NCBI RefSeq assembly: GCF_003025555.1
Contig: NZ_PYMH01000001.1
Span: 744,001-808,000 of the forward strand
Source of the DNA: Photobacterium lutimaris
Lineage (GTDB): Bacteria; Pseudomonadota; Gammaproteobacteria; Enterobacterales; Vibrionaceae
DNA length: 64,000 nucleotides
Direction of reading: 5' to 3'
The position numbers were made by a program, and so were the translations under genes. Under the pieces are notes generated by a model. The model was given only the letters and a program-made list of their open reading frames with translations, was not told where the DNA came from and made no database searches. Of this stretch, positions 35,587 to 45,052 are shown piece after piece; positions within the stretch are counted from its first letter, which is position 1; every line of letters begins with the position of its first letter.

Positions 35587-36966
35587 ATGAGTCGTATTGT
35601 TATTCATAAAATAAAGTCTGCTTTTTGTCTCGGCGATCGAGACGGTCTAGCCTTCAAACTGTATTCTTCCTTTGCCGTTAGCCTATTTGTTATTCTGCTT
35701 TTGCAAAATCTTGCTGAAGCCGCGATGATCAGGGTGCTGTTACATATCCCTGAAAAGATCAAAACGGAAATGGTCGAGTTGGCTTATCAAGCGGAAGTGA
35801 ATATTAACGAAGGTGATATGGATGAATTGGCTGATTGGGAGCGGGGACAAAAGTACTACCTATTTGTCTTAAACGATGAACAGTATGCGATTAGTGGCCG
35901 CGACATGCACCCACATTTTGCGTTCAAACTGCAATATGCCAGAGATATCGATACTGTCTTTGATAATGAGGTTAACCAGCCGATTATAGCGATTCCGCTG
36001 CAGACTGGGCATACGTTAGTTATACAGTTCCCCCATAATCATCACCCAGCTCGTTACTTTACCTATTACTTCACCATTATAAAGGTTGTAATCGCTGGCC
36101 TGATATTAGGGGTGCTGTCTCTGCTGCTAGCGAGGTATTTACAAAAGCCGCTTGATAAGCTTCAAGGCGCTAGCCATCGTCTAGCCGAAGGTGATTTCTC
36201 TGTAAGGGTCAGTCATGAGGTCGGTGATACAGTGACGGAGTTTACTTCGCTGGCTAACAGCTTCGACCATATGACCCGTCGAATAGATGCGTTGTCAGAA
36301 AAACAAAAATGCCTGATCAGAGATGTGTCACATGAGCTAAAAACGCCTTTAGCGCGACACGATTTGGCATTACATCTGCTTAGAAGAAAACTACCTCAAG
36401 AGCATCATTGTTTGTTAGACCGTCTAGAGCGGGAATCAAACGAGATGAATGAGTTGGTTAGTGAGATCCTTGAGTACAGCAGGCTTGAAAATGCCAGCTA
36501 CCAGCTAAGGTTGGCCCCGACGGATTTATCCACTCTCTGTGTGCTGCAAGTCGATAAGATGCAGGATAGTTTAGTCGGAAAGCAGTCGCTACGATTCACC
36601 GGTGATAACGTTGAACAGCTAGCATTGGTTGATAACAGCCTGACATTACGAATATTGAATAACTTGATCGGTAATGCCATCAAGTATGCAGGGGAGCAGG
36701 CACAAATCAGCGTGTCAATCAGGGCAGTGAAAGGTGCTGGGCTTGAGCTCTGGGTTGAAGATACTGGAAACGGCATATCAGCAAAACATTTAGCGTCGAT
36801 ATTTAACCCGTTTACCCGAATACAATCGTCACGGGAGAAGCAATCCGGTGGTTACGGGTTGGGGCTTGCCATTGTAAAGGAAGCGGTAAGCATTATGAAT
36901 GGCAGCGTGAGTGCCGAAAATTACTCTGGAGGATTTCGAGTCAAGGTTCAGTTGCCAGAGGCGTAA
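35587..36966 (+). CDS. Orphan sensor histidine kinase
   Basis: About 459 residues: one membrane helix (KLYSSFAVSLFVILLLQN), a periplasmic loop of about 130 residues, and a second helix (FTIIKVVIAGLILGVLSLLLA). A HAMP domain (LAEGDFSVRVSHEVGD) follows, then HisKA with VSHELKTPLARHDLAL (His about 249) and an ATPase domain with NLIGNAIKYAG, VEDTGNGIS and GGYGLGLAIVKEA. The architecture is CpxA-like. No response regulator gene lies next to it, so its partner is elsewhere. ATG 35587 is chosen; the frame stays open to 35497, which would add 30 residues with no signal-like sequence. Confidence 0.88.
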   Translation: MSRIVIHKIKSAFCLGDRDGLAFKLYSSFAVSLFVILLLQNLAEAAMIRVLLHIPEKIKTEMVELAYQAEVNINEGDMDELADWERGQKYYLFVLNDEQYAISGRDMHPHFAFKLQYARDIDTVFDNEVNQPIIAIPLQTGHTLVIQFPHNHHPARYFTYYFTIIKVVIAGLILGVLSLLLARYLQKPLDKLQGASHRLAEGDFSVRVSHEVGDTVTEFTSLANSFDHMTRRIDALSEKQKCLIRDVSHELKTPLARHDLALHLLRRKLPQEHHCLLDRLERESNEMNELVSEILEYSRLENASYQLRLAPTDLSTLCVLQVDKMQDSLVGKQSLRFTGDNVEQLALVDNSLTLRILNNLIGNAIKYAGEQAQISVSIRAVKGAGLELWVEDTGNGISAKHLASIFNPFTRIQSSREKQSGGYGLGLAIVKEAVSIMNGSVSAENYSGGFRVKVQLPEA

Positions 36967-36969
36967 GAA

Positions 36970-36994
36970 AAGCCCGATGATATACATCGGGCTT
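36970..36994. terminator. Hairpin after the histidine kinase gene
   Basis: AAGCCCGATG pairs with CATCGGGCTT over ATATA, between convergent genes. The T run is short on both strands. Confidence 0.8.
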
Positions 36995-36998
36995 AGGG

Positions 36999-37475
36999 CT
37001 ATTTCTTTAGACGTTCAGTATTGATAACGTTCTTGAATTTACCGGCTTTGCTAAAGATGTAATTCACATCAGGCGGAAAATCTTTATTGCTCTTGGCATG
37101 CTTCATCATGTCGAAGACGGTGAATTCAGTCATGATAGCGTATTGATATTCTTTGAAGTCGCCTTCAGCTTGTAGAGTTGGATCATAGTACTTATCACCT
37201 TTACGGATAATAGCATGATCAATCACTTCTTCATCACAGCGATAGCCAAGCACGTAGCGATCACCTTTACCGTAGATGACATTCATATAGCTGTTGTAAA
37301 AACATTCACCCTCAGCAGATGTACATGATTCAAGCACATCCTCGTCCATAGCAGAAACGGTGACAATACGCATTTTGTCTGCATTTAGGTTAAGGGCTGT
37401 CAGTTGCTGACGAACGTTATCTAGGTTTACTTCTGTCACTTCAAATGTACCGATAATTTTAAAAAAACATCGCAT
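36999..37475 (-). CDS. Hypothetical protein
   Basis: About 158 residues, starting MRCFFKIIGTFEVTEVNLDN, cytoplasmic by appearance. It contains a run of aromatic and charged residues (YRCDEEVIDHAIIRKGDKYY) and Cys near residues 51, 58 and 83. I do not recognise a family; the charged middle region resembles predicted phage- or toxin-related small proteins only loosely. ATG 37475 has GCAGG upstream and is chosen over 37502. It is convergent with the histidine kinase and about 120 bp from a Fur box upstream of the siderophore receptor. Confidence 0.62.
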   Translation of the reverse strand: MRCFFKIIGTFEVTEVNLDNVRQQLTALNLNADKMRIVTVSAMDEDVLESCTSAEGECFYNSYMNVIYGKGDRYVLGYRCDEEVIDHAIIRKGDKYYDPTLQAEGDFKEYQYAIMTEFTVFDMMKHAKSNKDFPPDVNYIFSKAGKFKNVINTERLKK

Positions 37476-37514
37476 TATACCTGCCTGCCATGAAAATGAC
37501 ACATTTGCTGCATC

Positions 37515-37530
37515 GTTATACCCAAGTTAC
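37515..37530. repeat. Copy 1 of a 16-bp dispersed sequence
   Basis: GTTATACCCAAGTTAC here is identical to 45051-45066. In this copy it is followed by CTCAAGGTGCAGG, in the other by the second half of an inverted repeat. Both copies lie in intergenic DNA upstream of plus-strand genes. Confidence 0.7.
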
Positions 37531-37598
37531 CTCAAGGTGCAGGCTTGACGTAAGTTTAGACGCCGTTACGAATGCAAAGAATGTAAATTAACTGCAAA

Positions 37599-37613
37599 TG
37601 GTAATTGTTATCA
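37599..37613 (-). promoter_or_regulatory. Fur box upstream of the siderophore receptor
   Basis: The minus strand reads TGATAACAATTACCA, matching the 7-1-7 Fur box TGATAATNATTATCA at 12 of 14 positions. It lies 104 bp before the receptor start. Confidence 0.78.
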
Positions 37614-37716
37614 CTTATATTCCTCCCAGCACAAAAATGCATGTGGGTACAACAAAGACGCCGAATAGAAATCAATAACAGGGCGCTGTATCTCAAACGA
37701 TTTGGAGTAACGGAAT

Positions 37717-39810
37717 ATGTTTAACAAGAGTCAGTTGACTTTACTTATTGGTGCCATCCTAGCAGCACCTGTTGTCTATGCCCAAGCGCACACAGCGACA
37801 ACTGATGTCGATGAGCACATGGTCGTAACAGGCCGTGACTACGGTTACAAGGCTGATACCAATACTACTGCTATGCGCATTGAAGCGAGCCAGCTTGAAA
37901 CCGCAGGCCAGGTATCTGTAATCGATGAGCAGTTGATTGACGAGCAGCGTGCAAGTTCACTAGATGAAGTGCTGCAGAACGATTCGAGTGTTTCTATCGG
38001 CGACAAAACCCGTAACCGTGTGACATATTCTTTGCGTGGCTTTGAAATACAGAGCGGTAGTGGTTTCCTGCGTGACGGAAAGCAGCATTGGTCTCATTAT
38101 CGTCAGCCAATCGAGCTATTAGAGCGAGTGGAAGTCGTTAAAGGGCCTTCAGGCCTACTGTATGGTAAGTCTGCTCCGGGTGGCCTGATCAATATGGTTT
38201 CAAAGAAACCGACTTACGAAACACAAGTTAACGTGAGCCAGGATATCGGTTCGGACAATGAATCACGTACCGTTGTTGATGTAAGCGGGGCACTGAATGA
38301 AGCGCAAACACTGCGTGCCCGTGCGGTTGTTTCCCAGCAGACCTATGACAACTGGCGCCACTACACCGATGGCAGCACCGCATCGACAGAGCGTTTTGTC
38401 GGTGGATTGTTTGTTGATTATGACGTTAATGACAATGTGACGGTATCTGCGCATTACGACAAGACTCGTGATAAAGGCAGTGTAGACTCAGGCGCATACG
38501 TTAAAGACGGCAACGTTGTTCTAGGGAGTGAACACACATGGGATGCCCAGTGGTCAGAAATTGAAAACAATGTCGAAAACTACGGTGTTGATGTTGTCGC
38601 ACAGCTTAATGATGTTTGGCGTCTGTCAGCAAGCTACAACCACCAGAACTTCCTGCGTCACGATACAGAAAGCTTTTCAAAGCCAGAAACTTACAACCCA
38701 GAAACCGGAACATTTGACTACCAGGGCTACGATCGCCTAGATGACTGGCAGTATGATACGGCTTACGTAGACTTTGTTGGTGAGTTCTCTGCTCTTGGTG
38801 TTGATCATCAGTTGTTGGTTGGTGCTAACTGGTTGGGCTATTACTATTTGGGCAAAACCGATTCTATCAAAGGCCTTACGGCTGAAGTTGGCAAGCCACT
38901 TGAGAAACCAGATGGCTTGAGCTATAGAAATGCTGGCCCTAAGGATCCAACGGAGCGTGACTCTTACGGCTTCTATATCCAAGATATGGTAACGTTCAAT
39001 GACCAGTGGCAAGCGTTAGCGGGATTACGTTATGACCGTGAAGAAACCAAAGGTAGCGATCTTGTAGAAGATGCGATTACACCAAAAGTGGCTGTGATTT
39101 ATCACCCGCAAAGTAATGGTTCCATTTATGCCTCATACTCTGAAAGCTTTGAACCACAAGGCGAAGTAACAAGTGGTCGAGGGAAAGTTTATCGCAATGA
39201 TGGCGAGCATCTGAAGCCTCGAAGTGGTAAGCAGTATGAAATGGGTACCAAGTGGGAACTGTTTGACGAGCGCCTGTTTGTCACCGGTGCAGTGTTTGAT
39301 ATTGCGCTAGAAGATGTCGCCCTTGATATTGAAAACTCTGACGGTACGTACACCAAAACACAAGGCGGTGAGCAAGTACACCGTGGTGCTGAGTTCGCTA
39401 TGCAAGGCTACCTGACAGAGCGCTTCTCGCTGCACGGTAATGCGATGTATCTTGATGCGGAATACAAGAGCCACGAACAATACCAAGGTAACCGTCCAGC
39501 TGATGTCCCAGAGTTTGGTGCGACAGTGTGGTCTCGATATGCGTTTGAGAACAACACCAATGTTAACCTTGGTCTGACATACGTCGGTGAGCGCTACGGT
39601 GATGATGCCAACACGTTTAAGAAAGACGCATATACACGTGTAGATATGGGAGTATCACATACCATCCATTATGATCAGAACTTAGACTTTATTGCTCGAT
39701 TCAATGTAGAGAATGTATTTGATACTGATTATATGATGGGCGGTGATAATACCAACGTAACCCTAGGTGAAGGCCGCAACTACATGGCGACGTTACAAGT
39801 ACGTTACTAA
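37717..39810 (+). CDS. TonB-dependent siderophore receptor
   Basis: The 697-residue protein has a signal peptide (ILAAPVVYAQA) and then the TonB box region EHMVVTGRDYG. The plug domain follows, with LDEVLQNDSSVSIGD, YSLRGFEIQSGSGFLRDG and VEVVKGPSGLLYGKSAPGG. The 22-strand barrel ends NYMATLQVRY, with the C-terminal aromatic expected of outer-membrane proteins. It should bind a ferric siderophore, probably of hydroxamate type by its FhuA/FoxA-like plug; the ligand is not certain. GGAG precedes the ATG. The upstream Fur box indicates expression in low iron, and the TonB2 operon follows. Confidence 0.93.
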   Translation: MFNKSQLTLLIGAILAAPVVYAQAHTATTDVDEHMVVTGRDYGYKADTNTTAMRIEASQLETAGQVSVIDEQLIDEQRASSLDEVLQNDSSVSIGDKTRNRVTYSLRGFEIQSGSGFLRDGKQHWSHYRQPIELLERVEVVKGPSGLLYGKSAPGGLINMVSKKPTYETQVNVSQDIGSDNESRTVVDVSGALNEAQTLRARAVVSQQTYDNWRHYTDGSTASTERFVGGLFVDYDVNDNVTVSAHYDKTRDKGSVDSGAYVKDGNVVLGSEHTWDAQWSEIENNVENYGVDVVAQLNDVWRLSASYNHQNFLRHDTESFSKPETYNPETGTFDYQGYDRLDDWQYDTAYVDFVGEFSALGVDHQLLVGANWLGYYYLGKTDSIKGLTAEVGKPLEKPDGLSYRNAGPKDPTERDSYGFYIQDMVTFNDQWQALAGLRYDREETKGSDLVEDAITPKVAVIYHPQSNGSIYASYSESFEPQGEVTSGRGKVYRNDGEHLKPRSGKQYEMGTKWELFDERLFVTGAVFDIALEDVALDIENSDGTYTKTQGGEQVHRGAEFAMQGYLTERFSLHGNAMYLDAEYKSHEQYQGNRPADVPEFGATVWSRYAFENNTNVNLGLTYVGERYGDDANTFKKDAYTRVDMGVSHTIHYDQNLDFIARFNVENVFDTDYMMGGDNTNVTLGEGRNYMATLQVRY

Positions 39811-39819
39811 TTGATTAAT

Positions 39820-39849
39820 AAAGGGGGAGGGCCGCGTGCTTTCCCCTTT
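39820..39849 (+). terminator. Terminator-like hairpin after the receptor gene
   Basis: AAAGGGG and CCCCTTT bracket a GC-rich loop. The T tail is weak. Confidence 0.5.
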
Positions 39850-39878
39850 GCTGTTATATTAATTAATGTAAATTCAAA

Positions 39879-39893
39879 TGATATCGATTTTCA
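39879..39893 (+). promoter_or_regulatory. Fur box upstream of the TonB2 operon
   Basis: TGATATCGATTTTCA matches TGATAATNATTATCA at 11 of 14 positions. It is 112 bp before the first gene. Confidence 0.65.
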
Positions 39894-40004
39894 TTTGATA
39901 TATATTGATTCCTGCTCACCGACTAGCACTCGGTGATTATATTTGTTTTTGGTATAGCCTTCATTTTTGAAGATTTTTAATTTTTATTAGTGCATTGAAT
40001 TTAA

Positions 40005-40766
40005 ATGAATATTAAGAAAACTAGCCTAGCATTACTGGTGCTTGGCCTTATCGGTGGTGCCCAGGCCAGTACGTTGGGTGAAGCGCGACATCTTGAAAGC
40101 TCGATGAACAAAGCGTCGGCGAGTAGTCAGGAAAAAATTGATCGTAGCGCGGAGTCGACGCTATCGATGAAAGCCGAGATTGAGCAACTGCAAGAAGAAG
40201 TACAGAACTTGCAGGTTTATCGTGATCACCTAGCCAATTTGGTTGATAGCCAGAACCAGGAAAAAGCCAGCCTTAATCAGCAAATTGAAGGAATTAAAGA
40301 TACCCGCCAAGGTGTGGTACCTCTGATGTACAGCATGCTGAATGGTTTGAAACACAATGTTGCAGTGGATAAACCTATTCGCAAAGAGCAGCGCCTTGCG
40401 CGTATTGAAAAGCTTGAAAAAATGATGATTCAGGCAGATATCAGTGATGCAGAAAAATACCGCCGAATCCTAGAAGCCTACCAAATCGAACTTGATTACG
40501 GTACCAAGATGGGCATCTATCAGGGGACGATGGCCCTTGAAACGGGTGCGATTGAAGCGGATATGCTTTACCTTGGCCGTGTTTCACTTGTTGCCCGTAG
40601 CCTTGACGGTACCCACTATTGGTCTTGGAATGAAAAAGAGTCGCTATGGCAATCGCTTGAACATAGCTACGCTGCGGATATCAATAAGGCATTTGCCATT
40701 GCGTCCAAGCAAGCAGCCCCAAGCCTAATTACCTTGCCAGTTTCAGTTGACGTGGAGACGAAGTAA
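40005..40766 (+). CDS. DUF3450 family protein of the TonB2 system
   Basis: The 253-residue protein has a signal peptide (LALLVLGLIGGAQAS) and then a long coiled coil of about 60 residues (KAEIEQLQEEVQNLQVYRDH). A C-terminal domain contains EAYQIELDYGTKMGIYQG and DGTHYWSWNEKESLW. This is DUF3450, which opens the Vibrio TonB2 operon ahead of the TtpC-like protein. The coiled coil suggests bridging in the periplasm. It ends 2 bp before the next start, so translation is coupled. Its action in energy transfer is not known in detail. Confidence 0.88.
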   Translation: MNIKKTSLALLVLGLIGGAQASTLGEARHLESSMNKASASSQEKIDRSAESTLSMKAEIEQLQEEVQNLQVYRDHLANLVDSQNQEKASLNQQIEGIKDTRQGVVPLMYSMLNGLKHNVAVDKPIRKEQRLARIEKLEKMMIQADISDAEKYRRILEAYQIELDYGTKMGIYQGTMALETGAIEADMLYLGRVSLVARSLDGTHYWSWNEKESLWQSLEHSYAADINKAFAIASKQAAPSLITLPVSVDVETK

Positions 40767-40767
40767 C

Positions 40768-42114
40768 ATGAAAATCAAAGCGTTAGTGGCAGCATTGTGC
40801 CTATTTTCAGTCCCTGTTGTTTCTGCCCAAGTTGTTTCTACTCATACGGCATTGGTTCAAGATACCCGCCAAGAGATGAAGGTTCAGCAGCAACATAATG
40901 TTGAGCGTGAGCAGGGTTTCAAGATGACCGAGCAACAGTTTAAAGCGCAACGTGATGCGCTACTCAAGCAACGTCAGCAGCTTCAAACAGAAACAGACCA
41001 GCTAAGTACGACTTTCAGCAAAAACGAAAACGAACTGGCGACGCTTGAAGAGCAACTCCGACTAGAAACCGGTAGCTTGGGGGAATTATTCGGTGTCGTT
41101 CGTCAGGCGGCTAAAGATCTCGACGCTGAAATGGGTTTCTCGGTTACCGGCGTTGACCGCAACGAATATCGCACAGTTATCGACAGTATCGTCGAAGCAA
41201 GAACACTGCCTTCGCTGGATGAATTGAAAGGTCTATGGAAGGGGCTTGAAGAACAGATCTCCGCGAGCCGTGAATTACGTGCAGTATCGGTACCGTTTAT
41301 CGATGGCCAGGGTAAACGTGCCAATGTTGATGCATACCGTTTAGGCAGCCTTGGCTTGATTGGTGAACAGGGGTACCTTGCATGGGATGGTAAGCGAGAA
41401 ACGGCAAAACCTTATCTAAAGCAGCCGCAAAATGGTCCTATCAGCAATCAATTTTCGCAGCTTGAACACAGTGGTATTCAAGCAATGGTGGTTGACCCAT
41501 CTCGCGGTATCATGCTTGAGCAGCTAGCCAATGCGCCCGCGCTGAAAGATCGTATCGAACACGGCGGCGTGGTCGGTAAGATCATCCTTGGCCTACTGGC
41601 GATTGGTCTGAGTATCGGCTTATTCCGCGGTGCTAAACTGTTCGCGATTCGCCAGCAGATCAAAAAGCAGCTTAAGGTACCGGGAAATCCAGGTGATAAC
41701 CCACTGGGTCGTGTGCTTAACGTTTATAGCAAAGAGCAAAATCGTAGTGTGGAAGCGCTTGAACTTCGTCTACTTGAAGCGATTGTAGACGAACAGCAAG
41801 GTCTGGAGAAAGGGCTTTCTATGCTGAAACTGCTCGCAGCCCTTGCTCCGATGTTAGGTCTACTGGGTACGGTTACCGGTATGATCGAGACTTTCCAGGT
41901 GATCACCCAGTTTGGTAATGGTGATCCAACCGTCATGGCTGGTGGTATTTCTATGGCGCTGGTGACAACCGTGCTGGGCCTGGTCGCGGCGATGCCGTTA
42001 CTTCTTGCCCATAACATGTTGACCACCCAGGCGGATACTATCCGTACGATCCTAGAAAAACAGGGTATAAGTCTAGTCGCTGAGCAAGCTGAAAAATCAG
42101 GAATTACCGCATAA
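40768..42114 (+). CDS. ttpC: TtpC-like MotA/TolQ/ExbB proton channel protein
   Basis: A 448-residue protein with signal peptide MKIKALVAALCLFSVPVVSA, then a periplasmic coiled-coil half (EREQGFKMTEQQFKAQRDAL onward), a membrane helix (KIILGLLAIGLSIGLFRG) and the ExbB-like C-terminus with LLGTVTGMIETFQVITQFG and ALVTTVLGLVAAMPLLLAHN. Vibrio TonB2 systems need TtpC in addition to ExbB2/ExbD2. I chose ATG 40768; the frame runs to 40747 inside the previous gene. It is followed directly by exbB2 (ATG overlap). Confidence 0.92.
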   Translation: MKIKALVAALCLFSVPVVSAQVVSTHTALVQDTRQEMKVQQQHNVEREQGFKMTEQQFKAQRDALLKQRQQLQTETDQLSTTFSKNENELATLEEQLRLETGSLGELFGVVRQAAKDLDAEMGFSVTGVDRNEYRTVIDSIVEARTLPSLDELKGLWKGLEEQISASRELRAVSVPFIDGQGKRANVDAYRLGSLGLIGEQGYLAWDGKRETAKPYLKQPQNGPISNQFSQLEHSGIQAMVVDPSRGIMLEQLANAPALKDRIEHGGVVGKIILGLLAIGLSIGLFRGAKLFAIRQQIKKQLKVPGNPGDNPLGRVLNVYSKEQNRSVEALELRLLEAIVDEQQGLEKGLSMLKLLAALAPMLGLLGTVTGMIETFQVITQFGNGDPTVMAGGISMALVTTVLGLVAAMPLLLAHNMLTTQADTIRTILEKQGISLVAEQAEKSGITA

Positions 42115-42674
42115 TGGAAAGCAATCTGTATGAAGTGCCGCTAGTGCAAGCTTCATTCTTTGATGCTTGGAAATTTTCGCTTGAGACCTTTATGAACCAA
42201 GGCGGTCAGGTACTCTGGTGGCTGGCTGCGGTAGTGATGTTTTGTTGGATCTTAGTGATAGAGCGGGTGTTGTACCTGCTCATTACCTACCCAAAACAGC
42301 GCCAGCTTTGGCTGGAAAAATGGCAATTAAGGGATGACCATTCATCTTGGTATGCACGCTCAATGCGAGATGGTTGGTTGAGCCAAGCACATATTGCACT
42401 GAATCAAAATCTTAATTTGATTAAGGTCCTTGTCGCAATTTGTCCAATGCTAGGCCTGCTAGGCACCGTTACCGGCATGATTTCGGTATTTGATGTGATG
42501 GCTACTCAAGGCAGTAGCCAACCAAGGTTGATGGCGTCGGGGATTTCCTTAGCGACGTTACCGACAATGGCGGGTATGGTCGCTGCATTGTCGGGAATGT
42601 TTGTGCATTCTCGTTTATCCAAGTCCTGCCACAAGCGCGAAATTAAGTTAGAAAAATTATTGAGGAGTCAGTAA
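42114..42674 (+). CDS. exbB2: ExbB2 proton channel subunit
   Basis: The 186-residue protein has three membrane helices: VLWWLAAVVMFCWILVIERV, then KVLVAICPMLGLLGTVTGMI and ATLPTMAGMVAALSGMFV. LLGTVTGMI is the ExbB/TolQ signature. With ExbD2 it uses the proton gradient to energise TonB2 at the inner membrane. The start overlaps the previous stop by one base, and the exbD2 start overlaps this stop. Confidence 0.93.
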   Translation: MESNLYEVPLVQASFFDAWKFSLETFMNQGGQVLWWLAAVVMFCWILVIERVLYLLITYPKQRQLWLEKWQLRDDHSSWYARSMRDGWLSQAHIALNQNLNLIKVLVAICPMLGLLGTVTGMISVFDVMATQGSSQPRLMASGISLATLPTMAGMVAALSGMFVHSRLSKSCHKREIKLEKLLRSQ

Positions 42675-43078
42675 TGAGACTGAGTCGTCCTTCTTCAGCT
42701 CGTGAGGATGCCCAGGTAGACTTGACGTCTATGTTGGATATTGTATTTATCATGTTGATTTTCTTCATTGTAACCAGCTCGTTTGTCCGTGAATCCGGAG
42801 TTGAAGTTAATCGCCCGCAAGCCAGTAATGTTGTCAGCCAAAAAGATGCGGGTATCTTTATTGCTATCACCTCAGCCAATGACGTGTACATCGACAAACG
42901 TGTTGTTGATGTCGAACGTGTACAGGCAACGCTAGAGCACCTGTTGCTTGAACAACCTGAAGCATCCTTGGTGATCCAAGCTGATGAACATGCTTATAAC
43001 GGTACGGTTGTTAGAGTGATGGATGCCGCTAAAGGAGCGGGTGTACAGAAAATAGCGTTGGCAGCGGAGAGGCGCTAA
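42674..43078 (+). CDS. exbD2: ExbD2 biopolymer transport protein
   Basis: The 134-residue protein starts with a short cytoplasmic arm including DAQVDLTSMLDIVFIMLIFF, where the Asp of LDIVF is the expected proton-carrying residue in the single membrane helix. A periplasmic domain follows (VVIQADEHAYNGTVVRVMDA-like). Family ExbD/TolR. Its start and stop overlap exbB2 and tonB2 by one base each. Confidence 0.93.
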   Translation: MRLSRPSSAREDAQVDLTSMLDIVFIMLIFFIVTSSFVRESGVEVNRPQASNVVSQKDAGIFIAITSANDVYIDKRVVDVERVQATLEHLLLEQPEASLVIQADEHAYNGTVVRVMDAAKGAGVQKIALAAERR

Positions 43079-43695
43079 TGCTGCGTGTACTTATAGCAAT
43101 TCCCGCGGCTTTCATGATGGCCTTAGGTCTGTTCACTTTTATGGCGTGGATGGTAGATAACGGCAATCAACGGCCTGAAGCAGAAAAGCAACTGCTAGCG
43201 TTTGATATGGTTATGGTGGAGCAGGAGCGTGAAGCACAGCGCCGTCAACGTACCGTGCCAGAGAAGCCTGAAACACCGGAACCCCCACCGAAGGCGATGC
43301 CTAAAGCATCGAATCAGGCCGTGACCAATACGGTTAGCCCGTCAATGCCAAGCCTTAATCTAGATGCTTCTGTATCTGGCTTGGCGATCAATGCACCGAC
43401 GTTTTCTGATTTTGGCGCGAACCAGCAAGCGATGCCTTTGTATCGTTTTGAACCTAAATACCCGGCTCGCGCGATGAAGCAGGGCGCGGAAGGTTATGTT
43501 GTATTGTCCTTTACCATTGATCCGCAAGGACGTCCAACGGATGTCAGTGTGCTTGATGCCAAGCCTCGTCGTTTGTTTGAACGCGAAGCGATGAGGGCGT
43601 TAAGAAAATGGAAGTACCAGCCTAAGGTTGTTGACGGCAAGTCGATTGCTCAGGTCGGTCAAACGGTTAGATTGGAGTTTAAGATAGAGAAATGA
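43078..43695 (+). CDS. tonB2: TonB2 energy transducer
   Basis: The 205-residue protein has one N-terminal membrane helix (IPAAFMMALGLFTFMAWMV) and a proline/lysine-rich periplasmic linker (PEKPETPEPPPKAMPKASN). The C-terminal TonB domain shows KYPARAMKQGAEGYVVLSFT, LFEREAMRALRKWKYQPK and VGQTVRLEFKI. The short linker is typical of TonB2 rather than TonB1. It links ExbB2/D2 to receptors such as the one at 37717. It overlaps the next gene by 4 bp. Confidence 0.93.
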   Translation: MLRVLIAIPAAFMMALGLFTFMAWMVDNGNQRPEAEKQLLAFDMVMVEQEREAQRRQRTVPEKPETPEPPPKAMPKASNQAVTNTVSPSMPSLNLDASVSGLAINAPTFSDFGANQQAMPLYRFEPKYPARAMKQGAEGYVVLSFTIDPQGRPTDVSVLDAKPRRLFEREAMRALRKWKYQPKVVDGKSIAQVGQTVRLEFKIEK

Positions 43696-44870
43696 TCAAA
43701 AAATTGACATTAATTGCCGCTTTATCGCTTCCTCTGGGCCTGATTGCTGAACCTGCGGTATCTGCTGAACTGTCACAGTACACGGCAGGTCGAGTACAGC
43801 GAGCTCATAACCTTCAGCAAGATGAGAAACTTGATGAAGCGATTGGGCTGCTGGAGGGATTAACCCCATCCCGTGATTACGATAAAGCTTACGTGCAGCG
43901 TATGCTGGGTGTGTTTTACTGGCAGCAGAATAACATCACGAAAGCAATATCGAGTTTGACAGAGGCCGTTAATTCGGGATTGCTGCAGGATGAGCAAGCC
44001 TGGATCACTCAGCGTATGCTGGCGGATATTTTGCTATCAAGCGAGGAGTTCAAGCAGGCACTGCCGCATTACTATGCATTAACTGAAAATATCCCAGAAA
44101 ATCAGAAGGCGGATGAGTTGTGGTTACGCATCGCTCAATCACATTACCAGATCTCTGAGTGGAAAAAGACGATTTCGGCGATAAATACTTATGCCAAATA
44201 CGCTGGCGAAATGGGTGTTGAGCCACTGACTATCAAGTTAGGTGCTCAGCTTCAGTTGCAACAGTGGAAGGCGGCCTTGCCGACCCTAGAAGCGTTGATT
44301 GTGCTGGAACCCAATAAACTGGTTTGGTGGCAACAGACAGCCGGTGTTCAATTGCGCTTGGGGCAGTCAAAATCTGCGTTGGATACATTAGCATTAGCGC
44401 GCAGACAAGGTGTTGAGCTTTCTCAGCAAGATTTGAAAACTCTCGCTCAGCTTTATGCCCAGCGCGGTATACCGGAAAGAGCCGCGATCCTGTATTCGCA
44501 ACTAGAAGGGGCTGAGTCTGATGTTGAGCTGGTGGTTTTGCAGGCGCAATATTGGCAAATAGCCAAAGAGTGGGATAAATCTATCGCTATTTGGCAGCAA
44601 GCGGCGAAGCTGGATAACCAATACCGGTGGCAGCTTGCTCAGCTATTACTGCAGCAAGGTTATTACCAACAGGCGATTACCGAATTGGATAAGGTGTCAG
44701 GCAATAAGCACGGTGCCGATGTGGCCTTGGCCAAGGTACGCGCTCATTACAAACTGAATAACGTTGAGAAAGCGATAATCTTTGCCAAACAGGCGGATAA
44801 TATTGAATCAAGCTCTGTATCGAAGAGTTGGATTAAATACCTCTCTCAAAAGCGAGAAATGTCGAGTTAG
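43692..44870 (+). CDS. TPR repeat protein of the TonB2 operon
   Basis: The 392-residue protein has a signal peptide (LIAALSLPLGLIAEPAVSA) and then tandem TPR helices over most of its length (QDEKLDEAIGLLEGLTPSRD, NNITKAISSLTEAVNSG, YYQQAITELDKVSG). Such TPR genes close the TonB2 operon in vibrios. It should be periplasmic and act as a scaffold. It overlaps tonB2 by 4 bp, and a terminator follows. Confidence 0.88.
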   Translation: MIKKLTLIAALSLPLGLIAEPAVSAELSQYTAGRVQRAHNLQQDEKLDEAIGLLEGLTPSRDYDKAYVQRMLGVFYWQQNNITKAISSLTEAVNSGLLQDEQAWITQRMLADILLSSEEFKQALPHYYALTENIPENQKADELWLRIAQSHYQISEWKKTISAINTYAKYAGEMGVEPLTIKLGAQLQLQQWKAALPTLEALIVLEPNKLVWWQQTAGVQLRLGQSKSALDTLALARRQGVELSQQDLKTLAQLYAQRGIPERAAILYSQLEGAESDVELVVLQAQYWQIAKEWDKSIAIWQQAAKLDNQYRWQLAQLLLQQGYYQQAITELDKVSGNKHGADVALAKVRAHYKLNNVEKAIIFAKQADNIESSSVSKSWIKYLSQKREMSS

Positions 44871-44889
44871 ACTAAGAGCTGCAGTTGTC

Positions 44890-44952
44890 TAAGGCCACGG
44901 TTGTGATGTCATTAACACGTTTGTTGGATGTCACAAATGTGGCCTTTTTTTG
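44890..44952 (+). terminator. Terminator of the TonB2 operon
   Basis: AAGGCCAC near 44893 pairs with GTGGCCTT before TTTTTT at 44946. An inner TTGTGA/TCACAA stem extends the structure around a long loop. Confidence 0.75.
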
Positions 44953-45052
44953 TAACATAAATTCGACAATTGCCGCCTATATGAAATAACTCACATTAAA
45001 AAGAAGCCAATGCGTGCAAGCTATTCGTGACGATGAAAAGCCATTTTGGGGT

